The notes: generated from the letters alone by a model not told the origin. Shown: positions 44,726 through 55,346, numbered from the stretch's first letter. The stretch: DNA of 64,000 nucleotides from Galerina marginata (GCA_023014335.1 JAECYW010000021.1:744001-808000); one strand, 5' to 3'. Numbers and translations are program-made.

Positions 44726-47540
44726 GTTACAAGATAGACGCGGCGGGAATGGAGAAGATCAGTACTAGTGCTGTCCCGCAAGGGCCAAAATGAGGAACAA
44801 GTATCAATATATCGATTGCGGCCGACAAGGATCAAGCTGCAACGGACGGGTGGTCAGTGGTGGACGATATCGAACAGTCAAAATGTATGTTCTCGTTGTT
44901 GAGGTCTCATTTACTTTACTGACCCGGTATTTCAGATGGAAAATTAGGCCGCCGTTTCGAGGACGTATTTTATTGAACGGTTCGTGTCAATTAACGGATA
45001 GAGTAGCAGACGATGGTGTCAAGACGAGATCCTGGTTTCGTCGATGCCGGCCAATTTATCATACGTGTACGCATTGCGAAAAGACGACATTTGAGCATTA
45101 TACTGAGGGTTTGTCGGCCATCGATGTTGTGTGCGAGTTCTACCAGCGCCAATTACCCATAATATAGGCTACCAAGACCGAAAGGGTAGCTGACACCAAG
45201 AGGACGAGGTACCGTAACTAACTGTGTTCGGGTCTGAATTGGGTCTGAAGTTTAAAATTCAGCGAATGTGCTCCTTGCTCCAATCTTGTCGATAGTTATT
45301 GAGGCAGGTGGATTAGAGTAAGTTGCGGTAGCCTATCCTCTCGTAACAACCTTCGCTAGCAATACACGGGCCTTTGTCCGACAGAGTGGCATCATTGTGA
45401 CTGGAGTGCATCCTTCATTTTCGCAGTTATTCGGTAGTTGTATACGGTTCCTGTAGAGAACAGATGGTTGGACAATCAGGTCAACGGCAGAGATCATAAG
45501 GTTGATTATTAGCCCCACAGTCCAGATTGGCCTAAGGATAAGCACGATTGTCAATGACACTCTCAGCAGCCTCGGGGTGGTCAACAACGACCGCACTTTC
45601 TCTGAGGACTCGGAAACTTCATAACGTCTATGTCCAGGTCTCGGTAAGACTTCTCGTCGACGAATGGAAGGGACCTCACCAGTCGAAAAGAAACAGTTCA
45701 GGTCGGCCTCACCGGAACTCCGGATCAAAATGGTTCCATGGTAGATCCTCCTAACACCTTGAGCAGCATATGCAACCGAACGAAACAATTTCTTCAAGTT
45801 CGCCATCAATGTCGAAAGGTTGGTAAAAGAACCAGTTGTTTATTGCAAAGCTTCTCACAGGAACTGATTACCCACTGGAATCTGCCGGCAGTCAAGAGCA
45901 GTCCATCTCGTTCTTGCTAAACTTGTACAACTTGGAGTCGCTTCTCTCCCGAAAATGGACAATCATGGACAATCTGACACTACTATAGTAAAATCAGGCG
46001 TCTATCGCAAGGACAGGATTGGAAGAAAGGAGTACGGTTGTACGATCGGCTTTGGAAGTTAATCGACATTTGAAGGGAGAGATATTTGCTGGTGAATGCT
46101 GAGGTTGATGTATTTCTGCGGAGCCGTTAGATGGGCATTTTGAAGCTGATAGATACGTACTTCGGCCTTTGGCCAAGACCCAGAAGGAGTTCTCCCAGAA
46201 ACGTAATGCCTTTGGTCTGAGCATACCGGCTGCTGTATACCTGGGAAATGGCAGGGTTCAGGTAAGTGGAGGAATATTACAGGATAAACGCAGGTAGATG
46301 CACATACCTGACGTGAAGATGAGCATCCAGAAGGTGGAACGCGGTGTATGGGAAAGCGTTGCTTCTGATAAGGCCCAAAAGCGGACATCTTGTGTTTTGA
46401 TACGGGAGCAACAATGCAAAGTTGTGGGTGGAGTGGCCTTGGTATTGGAAGCCAGCTAAATGGAGGGCTCAAAGGACCAAGGTGTGATTTCCTTGTCCCT
46501 TCCTTCCTAGTGGAGCTCAGCGACAACATTTCACCATCTTCGCAGCCCTAGGGGTTCCCGAAGACACCGGAGTCATGAATGCGCCGTTACCGAAGCTGGA
46601 ACATCTCCAACTTACCAAAAACGAGTCAAGCTTATGCAAGATGCTCTTTTCCATACCATCCTGTCAGTGATTATAGAGGAAAACAAGATCACTGGCGTCA
46701 TCCTTACCGAGGAGATCAACGAAGAGCTGAAGCTAGATTCTGAAAATCCAGAATACCAAATCTATCAAAATCATTGCTTGTGACCGCGTCCAGCTAACGA
46801 TCGGACGGCAGCGAGCTATGGGACACGAGGTCGGACTAGAGATGTAGATGTGGAAACACCTCGTGTGAGTGACAGGTCTGTTCCATGTCGAAATCGCACG
46901 GAAGGTTTCTGACAATTTGGAGTGTCGTCAACACGCAGTCATGCTAACCTAGCACTCCACAATGCCTTCCTCCTTTGCCATCGTAACGGCCTCACTGTAT
47001 ATGCGAATTCTCCATTGCTTGCTCTCGGTTTCGAACAAAGAGTCTCTGGCGAGCTATGCACAGAAGGTTAAAACATGGACAGAATTGATGACTTATGCAA
47101 AGGAGATCCTTACCCAGTTTGCGAATGCAGATCAGGTGCAAGAACTTCGAGAGCCACAACTCAGTTGAAAAGAGAGCGGGGGCAGAAAACAGGGCAAAGA
47201 TCAAGAACAAAACGGCCCAAACTACAAGCGAAGAGGACCGGGCCAACGGGCGATGCTTGAAACGCGATCTCTGTGTGTACAAACACAAAAGAGAGGGCGG
47301 CAGGCAGTCGGCGAAGCGCGATCTCAATGTGTACCAACACAAAAGAGAGGGCGATGGGGCTGACGGTGACACTCCAGACGGCGAAAACGGCGGATAGACG
47401 GCAGGCGAGAAGAGCATGGGAGGCTAAAAGAAGAGAATCGTCAGAAAAGAAAAGGGGAGGTGACGATACTTACTTTGAGGCTAATCCCAGGTGGAATTTG
47501 GAAGACGCAACGGGGGGTCGGAGCAAGTCGGCGAATCGAG
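44726..47540. other. Mixed gene remnants, unresolved
   Basis: Open frames on both strands (minus 45,809-45,333, 158 codons; minus 46,380-46,150 with MSAFGPYQKQRFPIHRVPPS and possible introns; plus 46,545-46,800 with a leucine-rich segment PLPKLEHLQLTKNESS) look like pieces of host genes, possibly an F-box/LRR type for the last, but none can be completed. 47,260-47,365 holds two copies of a 55-bp unit starting cgcgatctc with a GTGT..ACAC-type dyad. Confidence 0.3.
47260..47365. repeat. 55-bp direct repeat, two units
   Basis: Units begin aaacgcgatctctgtgtgta (47,260) and aagcgcgatctcaatgtgta (47,315) and share acacaaaagagagggcg. Each contains a short CTCT..AGAG-like dyad. Confidence 0.65.
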
Positions 47541-47542
47541 TG

Positions 47543-47645
47543 GTATATCGGTAACGTAAGCCGAGACTGGTTCACCCCTATTGATCGACGCCATCAAGTC
47601 GTCATTGGTACGATCCGCCATGTTTTCCAGATCTCCCTGCGATAA
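47543..47645 (-). pseudogene. tnp2: Tnp2 internal fragment, about 103 bp
   Basis: Nearly identical to 30,400-30,502 of the left transposase: it encodes the GDLENMADRTNDDLMASINR segment in the same orientation, with a handful of substitutions at its edges. It is followed directly by sequence related to 25,560-25,880 (gacaaaaacatcgacgccaa type), so a small internal piece of the transposase is joined to element-terminal DNA. Confidence 0.85.
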
Positions 47646-47714
47646 GACCAAAAACATCGACGCCAACGGCACGATGGAGACGTACCGGAGGATTGGTATT
47701 GATGGATTTGGAAG

Positions 47715-47796
47715 GTGGACTTAGAAATGTTCGCGTGATTTTGTTTGGCGACGGGGATGTCGCCAAACAAAATCACGCGAACATTTCTAAGTCCAC
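47715..47796. repeat. Perfect 38-bp hairpin, 6-nt loop
   Basis: Arms 47,715-47,752 and 47,759-47,796 are exact reverse complements; loop is ggggat. The inner part of the arms is TTTTGTTTGGCGAC, the same word as in the shorter family-3 dyads at 25,669 and 35,241. Confidence 0.95.
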
Positions 47797-47829
47797 GATT
47801 TCTTCCCTCCCTAATACTATACAAGCCAC

Positions 47830-48207
47830 GTTCATCTAGACCGCTTTGATGAACTGGCTTCGTCTCTGGCCGACACCACCAAGCACCGTTCATCTGGACA
47901 AGTCCGATGAACGGTTTCGTCGTCGTTACATCTCTAATCCAGTCAAGATGCTGAATCTCACTGCACTGGACCACTCCAATGCACTGGCGCCGGTCTCTGA
48001 CTCTCGTCGATTTCACGATGTAGCATTCATCTGGACAGCTCTGATGAATCGTCGTCGTTACGCCCTCTAGTCCAGTAAAGGTACTGAACCTCTCTCCGCC
48101 AATCTTATTGTTGTCCGTGCTGAAATCTATTCCCTTTTCTTAGCCTATTTGTCTTGGATCGTTAGCAATGCCGACAACGGTTATCACATGGATGGCTCCG
48201 GTGATAA
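47830..48207. repeat. Family-1 dyad array, five copies with different arms
   Basis: 47,830-47,854 (GTTCATC/GATGAAC), 47,885-47,915 (ACCGTTCATC/GATGAACGGT), 47,963-47,984 (TGCA/TGCA), 48,025-48,049 (ATTCATC/GATGAAT) and 48,181-48,207 (TTATCAC/GTGATAA). Centres are of the form TGGACNNNTCC or close. Confidence 0.85.
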
Positions 48208-48389
48208 TCAGATCTATGCCTCCCCATTTTCATGTTCTATCTCTTACGAGTCAGGTATGTTCGCTTCATTCACATCATATCAAACAAAAATCCTAATTCC
48301 TTGGCCGTGGTCATTCTGTAGAGTCCCAATGCGCCTCCCAACTTCCGTCGCCGCTCTTCTTGTTCCAAGTAGTGAACCGGAAGCCTCTG

Positions 48390-49156
48390 GCGGAAAGATA
48401 CCCTGGAGCATCTCTCAGATACAAATACGGCGGGAAAGACGCCAAGAGCATTTCGAAGCACCAGCTTGGGTCTCAGATGTAAGTCTCTTCCAAACCTCAA
48501 TAAAAATGGGCTAAAAGGAAACGTAGCGGGAATGCGGCAGTCGACACAGAACGCAGGTTGGGTGTTGTAGACAACGTCGGGAATGGTTTCGACATCTACA
48601 AAATGGACTCCGGTCATTTCATCAGGACATTCGCAACTCGGGAGGCTGATAAGACACAGCCCAAGGGGGTCGTCTTCGGTGACAATTCATATTTGGTCGT
48701 GGGCGGAAGTGATCATGGGCAGGTTTACGTTTTCGAACGAAAGACTGGCAAACTCTTGAAGACCTTAATGCATGCCAAAAAGGGAGGGGCGGAAACCATA
48801 GCCGTGAGGTTTTTCTCCTGGTCATTTTGAGCTTGAATACTAATGACTGACAATGATAGGTGCACGACGACGACGACGGCAGCGTAAGCATCGCCTCGGC
48901 CTCTTCGACGGCCACCGGACCAAGTCCGATTCGACTCTGGAAGTGGACGACAAACAGAAGGCCAGTGAAGCAGAATAACGGTGAAAATGAATGGACTGTG
49001 TTCCAGGTTCTCGAGTTGATCGGCAAAGTGATAATGGTGCTCGCAACCGCCGCCTACTTGGTGGACTTCATGAAGTCTCATATACGACAAGACGCGGTGG
49101 TTGAGAATGCCGGAAATGCAGAGCCAAAGGTGTATATGAAGAAAACCGACACTTGA
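48390..49156 (+). pseudogene. WD40 protein, C-terminal half
   Basis: Exons to 48,478, 48,518-48,803 and 48,860-49,156. The spliced reading goes SGNAAVDTERRLGVVDNVGN, GFDIYKMDSGHFIRTF, YLVVGGSDHGQVYVFERKTG, IASASST and a C-terminal hydrophobic segment VFQVLELIGKVIMVLATAAY that looks like a membrane anchor. These are the expected last blades of a fungal WD40 protein. The first half of what seems to be the same kind of protein lies on the opposite strand at 49,871-49,181, so the gene is broken. The first intron is only 39 bp, which is very short. Confidence 0.65.
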
Positions 49157-49180
49157 TACAGGCGATGGCGATCGACTCAC

Positions 49181-49871
49181 AATCCTCCGTGATAAAGGCC
49201 GAACACGTAGAGGTCACGATCGATATTATTGTCGAAGGCCAGGGTCTTGGGTAGGATCTCTTTATCCTCTCCATAGGCCTTGGAATACATCGGAACAAGT
49301 TTTCGGCTGCTCGAATCGAATGTCCAGACCTGGACGCATTTGTCGCGCGTTCCGGTTGCAATGCGGGTTGGACCATTGACAGAGGTATCGACTGCGATGC
49401 TGACTATTTCGCCGCCCCGGGCGATGCGGCAGGAATGGATGACCTCAAACTGGGCCTGCAATGCTTGTTTAACCGTTTTAGTTTTCTACGAAAGTGCATT
49501 CAACGTACCTCTGCCGGGCGATGCTGGAGGAATACCAAGAACCCAAGGACATTTCCATAACACAATGTGTCGTACATTTCGTTCTTTCGTGTGACCCAGC
49601 ACAAAGACGAAACCTGGCCTCGTTCGTAGAAGGATTGCATAGGGTGTCGATCTCGCCACCGGTCTTGATATCCCATATCTTAACACCCTCTATACCTTCA
49701 TGACGCTCAGAGCTCGTGTTAATAGGCTATTCACAACGACTTACCGCCACTTGCCAGCAGTTTGCCATCAGGAGAGATGGCCATGCCAAATACGGGACCA
49801 GTATGCTCGCGGAAGGTGGCCACAAGTTTCGAACTTCGTGAAAACAGGTCTTGAAGCCAGTTCAAGAACAT
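49181..49871 (-). pseudogene. WD40 protein, N-terminal half
   Basis: Exons 49,871-49,745, 49,695-49,508 and 49,455-49,181 read MFLNWLQDLFSRSSKLVATF, TGPVFGMAISPDGKLLASGG, IEGVKIWDIKTGGEIDTL, IATGTRDKCVQVWTFDSSS and DLYVFGLYHGG, i.e. the first WD40 blades. Exon 3 ends at a proper GTGAGT donor, but no acceptor or following exon exists on this strand; 25 bp further on ends the C-terminal half in the opposite direction. Splice phases inside this half are consistent, so the break is probably recent. Confidence 0.7.
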
Positions 49872-50118
49872 TTTGAATAACTTGATTAGGTGGTGTGGGT
49901 GCTCAGTTCTAAATCTACGGGCGATGGGGGCTGAGGGTCTCTTATACCCAGAGCGTTCGCCTCGCCACCTCGGCCTCTTTGTTATACACGGTTGTTGCCG
50001 CAGGGCGTGGTGGCGGAGATTCGTTTCCTTTGTCTTGTTATATTTATACCGGCCTCCTTCCATCGCCCACCATCCATACCTACCCATCATCCTTCAGCTT
50101 ACCAGCCTTTCAACTCCA

Positions 50119-50961
50119 ATGTCTCATCGCCCAACCATTTCCACCGGACATTCTTTCGTCGATGTTCCAGCCATGTTTGAGCCTGGTGCTCCGCCGCCAC
50201 TCGACCGGTTCCTATTGCTCAGATCGAGGTCGGTCGAACGCAAACACCGAACAAGTTGCTTGCGCAAGAAGAAATCGGACCAGCCCCAGTCGTAATGGAC
50301 GCAGCCGTGTTCGCTATACCCCCTATGTCAAGGATCCCCCAACTCGGGGCGGCCGTTCGTCCAATACTCGTCGCTCGGTAACTCCGTCTCCGAACAAAGC
50401 TGGAAAGTCGCGCGACGCAACCCCTTCTGGTTCAGACTCCTCATCGTCTACGTCTGAAATCTCCGAAGACTCTGACAATGAGGGCCTCATTCCTAAGCCG
50501 AAGGGTGAAGCTGGTCGGCCCGGTCGGGGGGGGGGTGGTACAACTTCGAGGAAGCTTTGGCGTGGACAAAGGACTTCCAAAAACTCAAGGTATGCGTCTG
50601 ATCGTTCACCCCACACATACGAATTCACTTTTTTGAGTAGAAATTCATGAACGACCTCATCGACACCCATCTCGACGCTTCGAAGAAGCCTTCATCGCAG
50701 TCAAAAGCGTCAATTAACACCGTACGGAAGCAGGTATGTGGTCGTCATCCTTGGTATCTATAATAGGCTTACCTGTAATCGGTAATTCAGGCGGTCGATA
50801 AATTCCCAACGTTGAACAACTACGAGGATGTCTGGCCTGTGATGGACCTCATCCGTATTCGTCTTAAATATTCACGCGGACAGGCACGTAAGGCTGATGC
50901 TGTGGTCAGCAAGTCGAAAAGCGTTCGAAAAAAGTTCACAAGTAGTCATTGTACTGTATGA
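50119..50961 (+). pseudogene. Basidiomycete-type uncharacterised gene, G-run frameshift
   Basis: Starts MSHRPTISTGHSFVDVPAMF; a change of frame or an intron lies near 50,190-50,230. The second block is Arg/Ser-rich (RNGRSRVRYTPYVKDPPTRG) and ends in an acidic SSSSTSEISEDSDNEG segment. A run of ten G (50,526-50,535) separates it from YNFEEALAWTKDFQKLK, which is in another frame and is followed by introns and the exons KFMNDLIDTHLDASKKP (50,641 onwards) and AVDKFPTLNNYEDVWPVMDL (50,792 onwards), with stop at 50,959-50,961. The last blocks match the pattern of a common Agaricomycete family of unknown function (W-P-V/I-x-D-L-x-R near the C-terminus). Either the homopolymer is mis-sequenced or the gene is broken. 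Confidence 0.55.
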
Positions 50962-51139
50962 TTCTGATTTTCTCCAGTGGTTACAATTGCATGTACTTTT
51001 TTTTTGTACCTATGTGAAACTAAGTTGTAGCTAACAACCTTACAGTTAATGTAAGGCGTGATGAGAGCAATTCATCTTAAAGACCGAAGGTGATCGCATG
51101 GTTGCTGCCCTTTTACAGGAATTAAATTCTAAATTCATT

Positions 51140-53601
51140 CAGTGGTGGAGGCAGGGTTAAATTTGAGAAGCATGTATCATTAATGAGCCCAAAAACATTG
51201 CGAGAGATTATACAATATATGATACAAATTAAGGCGGCTAAACGACAAGATTTAATGTGACATGGGAGTAACGGTAAACGATGATGCTAGTGAAGATAGG
51301 AGATACTCCTCTGCCGCCTTGTTCATCTGGAAGACGAGCTTTGGTGCCTGCCTATTCTTTCGAATTTGCTGCCGCCATTGATGTGTAGTTAATGGCTTCG
51401 CTGTTCCATCCAATATGGAACGAACTCGGTCGATGTACCAGTCCTCGCATTCTCGATTCCAATAACCGACGTTATACCCAGTGGATGCCCATACATTAGC
51501 CCGAGGAAACCAAGAGCACATAGATGTCTGGGCTAATAAACAGCAGGGATTAGTCAAATGGTAGGTCCCACATATCAAATCCAGTTCCTCCTCCGAGAGT
51601 TGATCATCAACCTTGGTCTCCGTTCCACTTATAAAAAGTATTTGCTCTCCTCTGCGTGCACTCGAGGAGGGACCGGCAAGAATATCGGAGTCTGGCAGGA
51701 CATTCCTGGCCAAGCGAGCAATGATACCACCAAAGGAAAGGGCCCGACGACTGTTATGCTGAGCAAGTAAAAACGAGTCCCGAAGTGTTGCATATGCCGC
51801 GGAATCAGCACGGTCAAAGTTGTGCCCAGCTGACCGGTCCCCCAGGAGTGGGCGTTCCAGAGGTTGAGGCGGACGATGAGATGAGCCTGAGCAACGCTCA
51901 AAAGGAAGTAACGTATTAAATGGCATCCCTTGCTCCATCAGATACTCGGCGATGTCAATCGAAGAAGGTCCAAGGTCGCGCCGAATACACTCCAAGGCAG
52001 TTATAGGCGGAACAGCAACCACCCACGGCGGATTCTCTACAGAGTCTAAGGCACGAGGATAGAGGAGGCAGAGGACTCCGGTTTGGAACTCCTTGACTTC
52101 AATAGTAAGACACTTCGGCTCTAAATCCTTCAGCTGCTCGCCATTTGCAGGACTCAAGTCCCAGAACATCCCAGGAACATCATGGAACGGACGCTTGGAA
52201 TTGAGCAGAGTTACTAGGAAATCCGTTATAGGTCGGTGGTTGGCAGTCGACGAGGAGAGACCGTATCCACCAACAGCATGGCAGGCTGTTGTCCAGTGAT
52301 TAAAGGGATTTTCGGCTTTATCAAAATATGGTGGGAGGCCATCATATGTAGTTTCGTTGAAAGCGAAGCCATATCTATAGTAAACAATATCCTCGATAGA
52401 CTGAAACGGCGGCAGTGGGAGCTCAGTTTGCGTGGAGCAATTTACCGCAATAACGTCCTCCACTGAGGTGCGGAGTGGGTCATGGCCGTCGTCGTCGTCG
52501 TGGTGTGTTGACCACGCAACACGAGCACCATTCGACTCGTACCCCCGTTCAGCCAGCGGCTCAAGTACCACATCAGGCGTTGTACGACGAGGAGGTGGAA
52601 GAAAAGCATTTGATGTCACTGGAGGAGGCGCTGGAGGACATTGTGCCACACCTGGCGAGTGTGGTCCACTACTGACAAGAACTCTCGATGAAGAGCCACT
52701 GGAAGACGAGACTCGCCCAGGAACCTCACGGTGCGGAAGGTGCTCGGGATTCTCCACCGAGACCTCAGGTGGTGCATCAACTGACATATCAGGTGCCATT
52801 CTGGGAGGTGAAGAGGAAACTGGAGGTGGCATCGGGAAAGAGGTGGTCGGGAGGTCTGCAGAACAACCAAACTCGACAGACGGAGCAGCAACCTGGTTAA
52901 ATTGAGAAGACGATAGTGACACCTCCGGTGAAACGACAGACGATTGGAAGACGGGAGAGAGTGCCGGCGCTCAACCGTTCCAGCCAAAAGGCGTCTTTTA
53001 GGACTGGTCATTGACCAGTCCTGCCGGCACTATATATGGAAGTGAGCACCAGCCTTACAACGATGGGTTGACTGTCACATCAGATGTAGCTTTAACAGGG
53101 GAAGATGATTTTTGATTCAATTGAGATGCTCTTCGCTTTGTATATATGGGCAAGATTGGCCGACGACGGTGTCCAAAAAGGTGCCGGTTCCAAGTCTGAC
53201 ACCCAGGATTGCCGAGGTAACGAGAAAGGCGGTTTACCCCAGTGGAGCCAAACCGAGACATTGGCCTTGATTACGATGGGTACTAGGTTGATCCAATTGC
53301 AATCGGAAATCTTGACGATCAATCCTATGCGGGACCGTTGCTCCACACTGAAATTACCGATACCCGAATCATGAAGACCCTGTATCCACTCGGGGTGCAC
53401 TTCGAAGCTAGCGGACTTAAACAACTCTGCTGTGGTTCGTAAAGGGCTCCCGGACGGGGGACAAAACCGGCAGAGAGCAATAAGGAAGGATACATATCCC
53501 GAAAAGACGATGAAACCGTCAATTGAAGAAGTGACGGCTTCAAGCGCCGCTTGTTCAGAATCATGGGTATCGAAATAGCCGTAGGAACTGGGATTTTGAG
53601 G
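51140..53601 (-). repeat. Inner diverged inverted repeat, right side
   Basis: Counterpart of 36,177-39,000 with many substitutions and the indels described for ORF B right copy. It ends at 51,140 where flanking sequence becomes unrelated. Confidence 0.85.
52945..53059. mobile_element. 115-bp MITE-like insert with nested hairpins
   Basis: Absent from the left copy. Flanked by ACGAT on both sides (52,940-52,944 and 53,060-53,064), consistent with a 5-bp target duplication. Ends are weakly inverted (TGGAAGAC / reverse TGTAAGGC). Inside, GTGCCGGC (52,961-52,968) pairs with GCCGGCAC (53,023-53,030), and GGACTGGTCA (53,001-53,010) pairs with TGACCAGTCC (53,012-53,021). Confidence 0.65.
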
Positions 53602-54038
53602 GATAGCTCGAGAATAAGCATCGAGAGCGTCACGGAACCAATTGATCTGCAAATAGAGGACGCCAATGGAGCACCAGAAAGTTGGGTTGCGTCCATCTCG
53701 GTAGACTGCTTGTTGATATGCTTCGTAGGCTTTGTTGTATTTTTGACCAGCTATGTATCCTCGGCCAAGGAGATACCAACTTCGGGCATCGGACGGATCT
53801 AAGCGGTAGGTCTGTTAAGTTGTCCACAAGCTGACGTGTCATACCCAAACATACCAGCTTCGAGGCTCTTGGTAAGATATTGTATGACTAGCTCCTGATT
53901 CTGGGAGGAGCCGCCTTCTTGATAGAGCCAGCCAAGTTGTTGAAGGACTTTGGCATGTCCTGGCATGTCCTTAGTTCGCTTCGACGACGCGCTCGTATAA
54001 GAAAGACATATTTACGCTCCGCTCCTAACGCCATCAAT
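53602..54038 (-). pseudogene. Captured Cyc8/Ssn6 TPR gene fragment
   Basis: On the minus strand: GHAKVLQQLGWLYQEGGSS, then NQELVIQYLTKSLEA, an intact 57-bp intron (GTATGT..GCTTAG), then DPSDARSWYLLGRGYIAGQK, YNKAYEAYQQAVYRDGRNPT and CSIGVLYLQINWFRDALDAY. This is the TPR region of the general transcriptional co-repressor Cyc8 (Ssn6), a partner of Tup1. The kept intron shows capture at the DNA level. The upstream side is damaged: ggacatgcca is tandemly duplicated and a stop precedes GHAK. It interrupts ORF B between FWDI and PQNPS, with GGGATAT at the left and CTATCCC at the right junction. Confidence 0.9.
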
Positions 54039-54602
54039 ATATCCCAGAAGGGTCGAAAGTCAGGGTGTGTAGAAAAGAAAAGGGACGATAGCTTCGCCGC
54101 AGCATCACGCATGCCGTGCTCAAACCGCTTCCACGATTTGCAGGTGTTTCGGGGCAAATGCCAGTTATGAGCATCGTTCTCGATCTTGTATTTGTCAAAG
54201 CGACCCATCATAGGACCAAATAAGGGCGTTTTGAAGATGAACGCGGTATATGGGGTGGTCGGTGTTGCCCAAACGCGACATCGAAGTTCTTCTGGAGACG
54301 GCATTGGGCCAAGTTCAGTATCAAGGGGAAGCGGATGTGGCAAAGATTCTTGGTTTGGGGAGGTAAAGACATGGCCATCACACATCATCTGGTAGTTTGG
54401 TAAACGATCGCGAAAAAAGTATGACGCCGGTTTTGGGACAGTTGATAGGGCTAGACGGAGAGATCGAGGAGGTTAGAATTGATAAAGTAGTCAGATCAAT
54501 GTGAGTACTTACACATAATTGAGTACTGTGAGATGGAGCTACAATTTCAGATTATCTACACCAGAAAAGTCCTGGCCAATAGGACGCGAATTGCCTGAGC
54601 GA

Positions 54603-55244
54603 AGGAGAACTGTGTATGGATACAACGGTTCCAACTTGAGCACGTTTCGTTGTATGCAATACAAACAAAATGACGGCGGCGGGTGCTGCAAGCGTTAGCC
54701 AACTTGAGCAAATTTCGTTGTATGGGATACAAACGAACTAAGCGGGCGACGACGGCGGGCGCTGCAGCGGTAAGCGGGCACGGCTGAAAGAAAACGCAAA
54801 ACAACGTGAGTAAGATGTAAAACACAAAGAAATTGACGCGATGGAAGCATACCCAGCAGTGTCAGTGATGTGATGTTGGACTTGGTGGTGGTGGTGGATT
54901 TGACGGAGGAAGTTGAACTGAGAATAGAAATGATTCGGGTTGATTGTTTGGCCACGAGGGTGTCGCCAAACAAAACGACGCATTTGGCCAAGTCCTCGAT
55001 GTCTTCCCTTCCTACAAGCCAAGTTCATCTGGATCGCTCTGATGAACTGGCTGTATCTTTGACCGAAACCACCAAGCACCGTTCATCTGGACAGGTCCGA
55101 TGAACGGATTTCCCTCCTCCAAACCAATGGTCGCTCTGGATTGGGTTTTACGTTGATAAATATCACTTGGATAGCTCTGGTGATACTTATTCCGCACCAC
55201 TGGTGCCATCGGCAAACGGTTATCACCTGGCCCTCTCCGGTGAT
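54603..55244. repeat. Mixed dyad array between ORF B and ORF A (right)
   Basis: Exact mirror of 34,971-35,612, containing the same family-1, family-2 and family-3 dyads in reverse order. Confidence 0.85.
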
Positions 55245-55346
55245 GATTCGAACTGTTAATTCATTCCATAGTCAAGCTTTACAACAGGTATGTTTAATTT
55301 CTTCACTGTGTATCGCCTAAATACCGATTATTCTACCACCTCCTTC

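Larger units (their letters stand above)
51252..54516 (-). pseudogene. ORF B, right copy, broken
   Basis: The start (exon ATGT at 54,516-54,513, intron, then 54,450 onwards) is identical to the left copy down to FRPFWDI. Then 53,602-54,038 is a foreign Cyc8-like piece. ORF B resumes at PQNPSSYGYFD (53,601) and runs to WTPSS near 53,175, where about 445 bp present in the left copy are missing; a further 115-bp insert sits at 52,945-53,059. The C-terminal 556 codons (52,922-51,252) are open and about as conserved as expected for an old copy. It cannot make the full protein. Confidence 0.85.

Noticed and set aside
47830..48207. Regularly spaced repeats reminiscent of a CRISPR array
   Set aside because: The sequence is eukaryotic, spacing is irregular, units are palindromic with changing arms, and there are no cas genes.
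54186..54395. Small plus-strand frame opposite the ORF B start
   Set aside because: Antisense to the conserved ORF B N-terminus and mirrored at 35,820-36,029 only because the DNA is mirrored.
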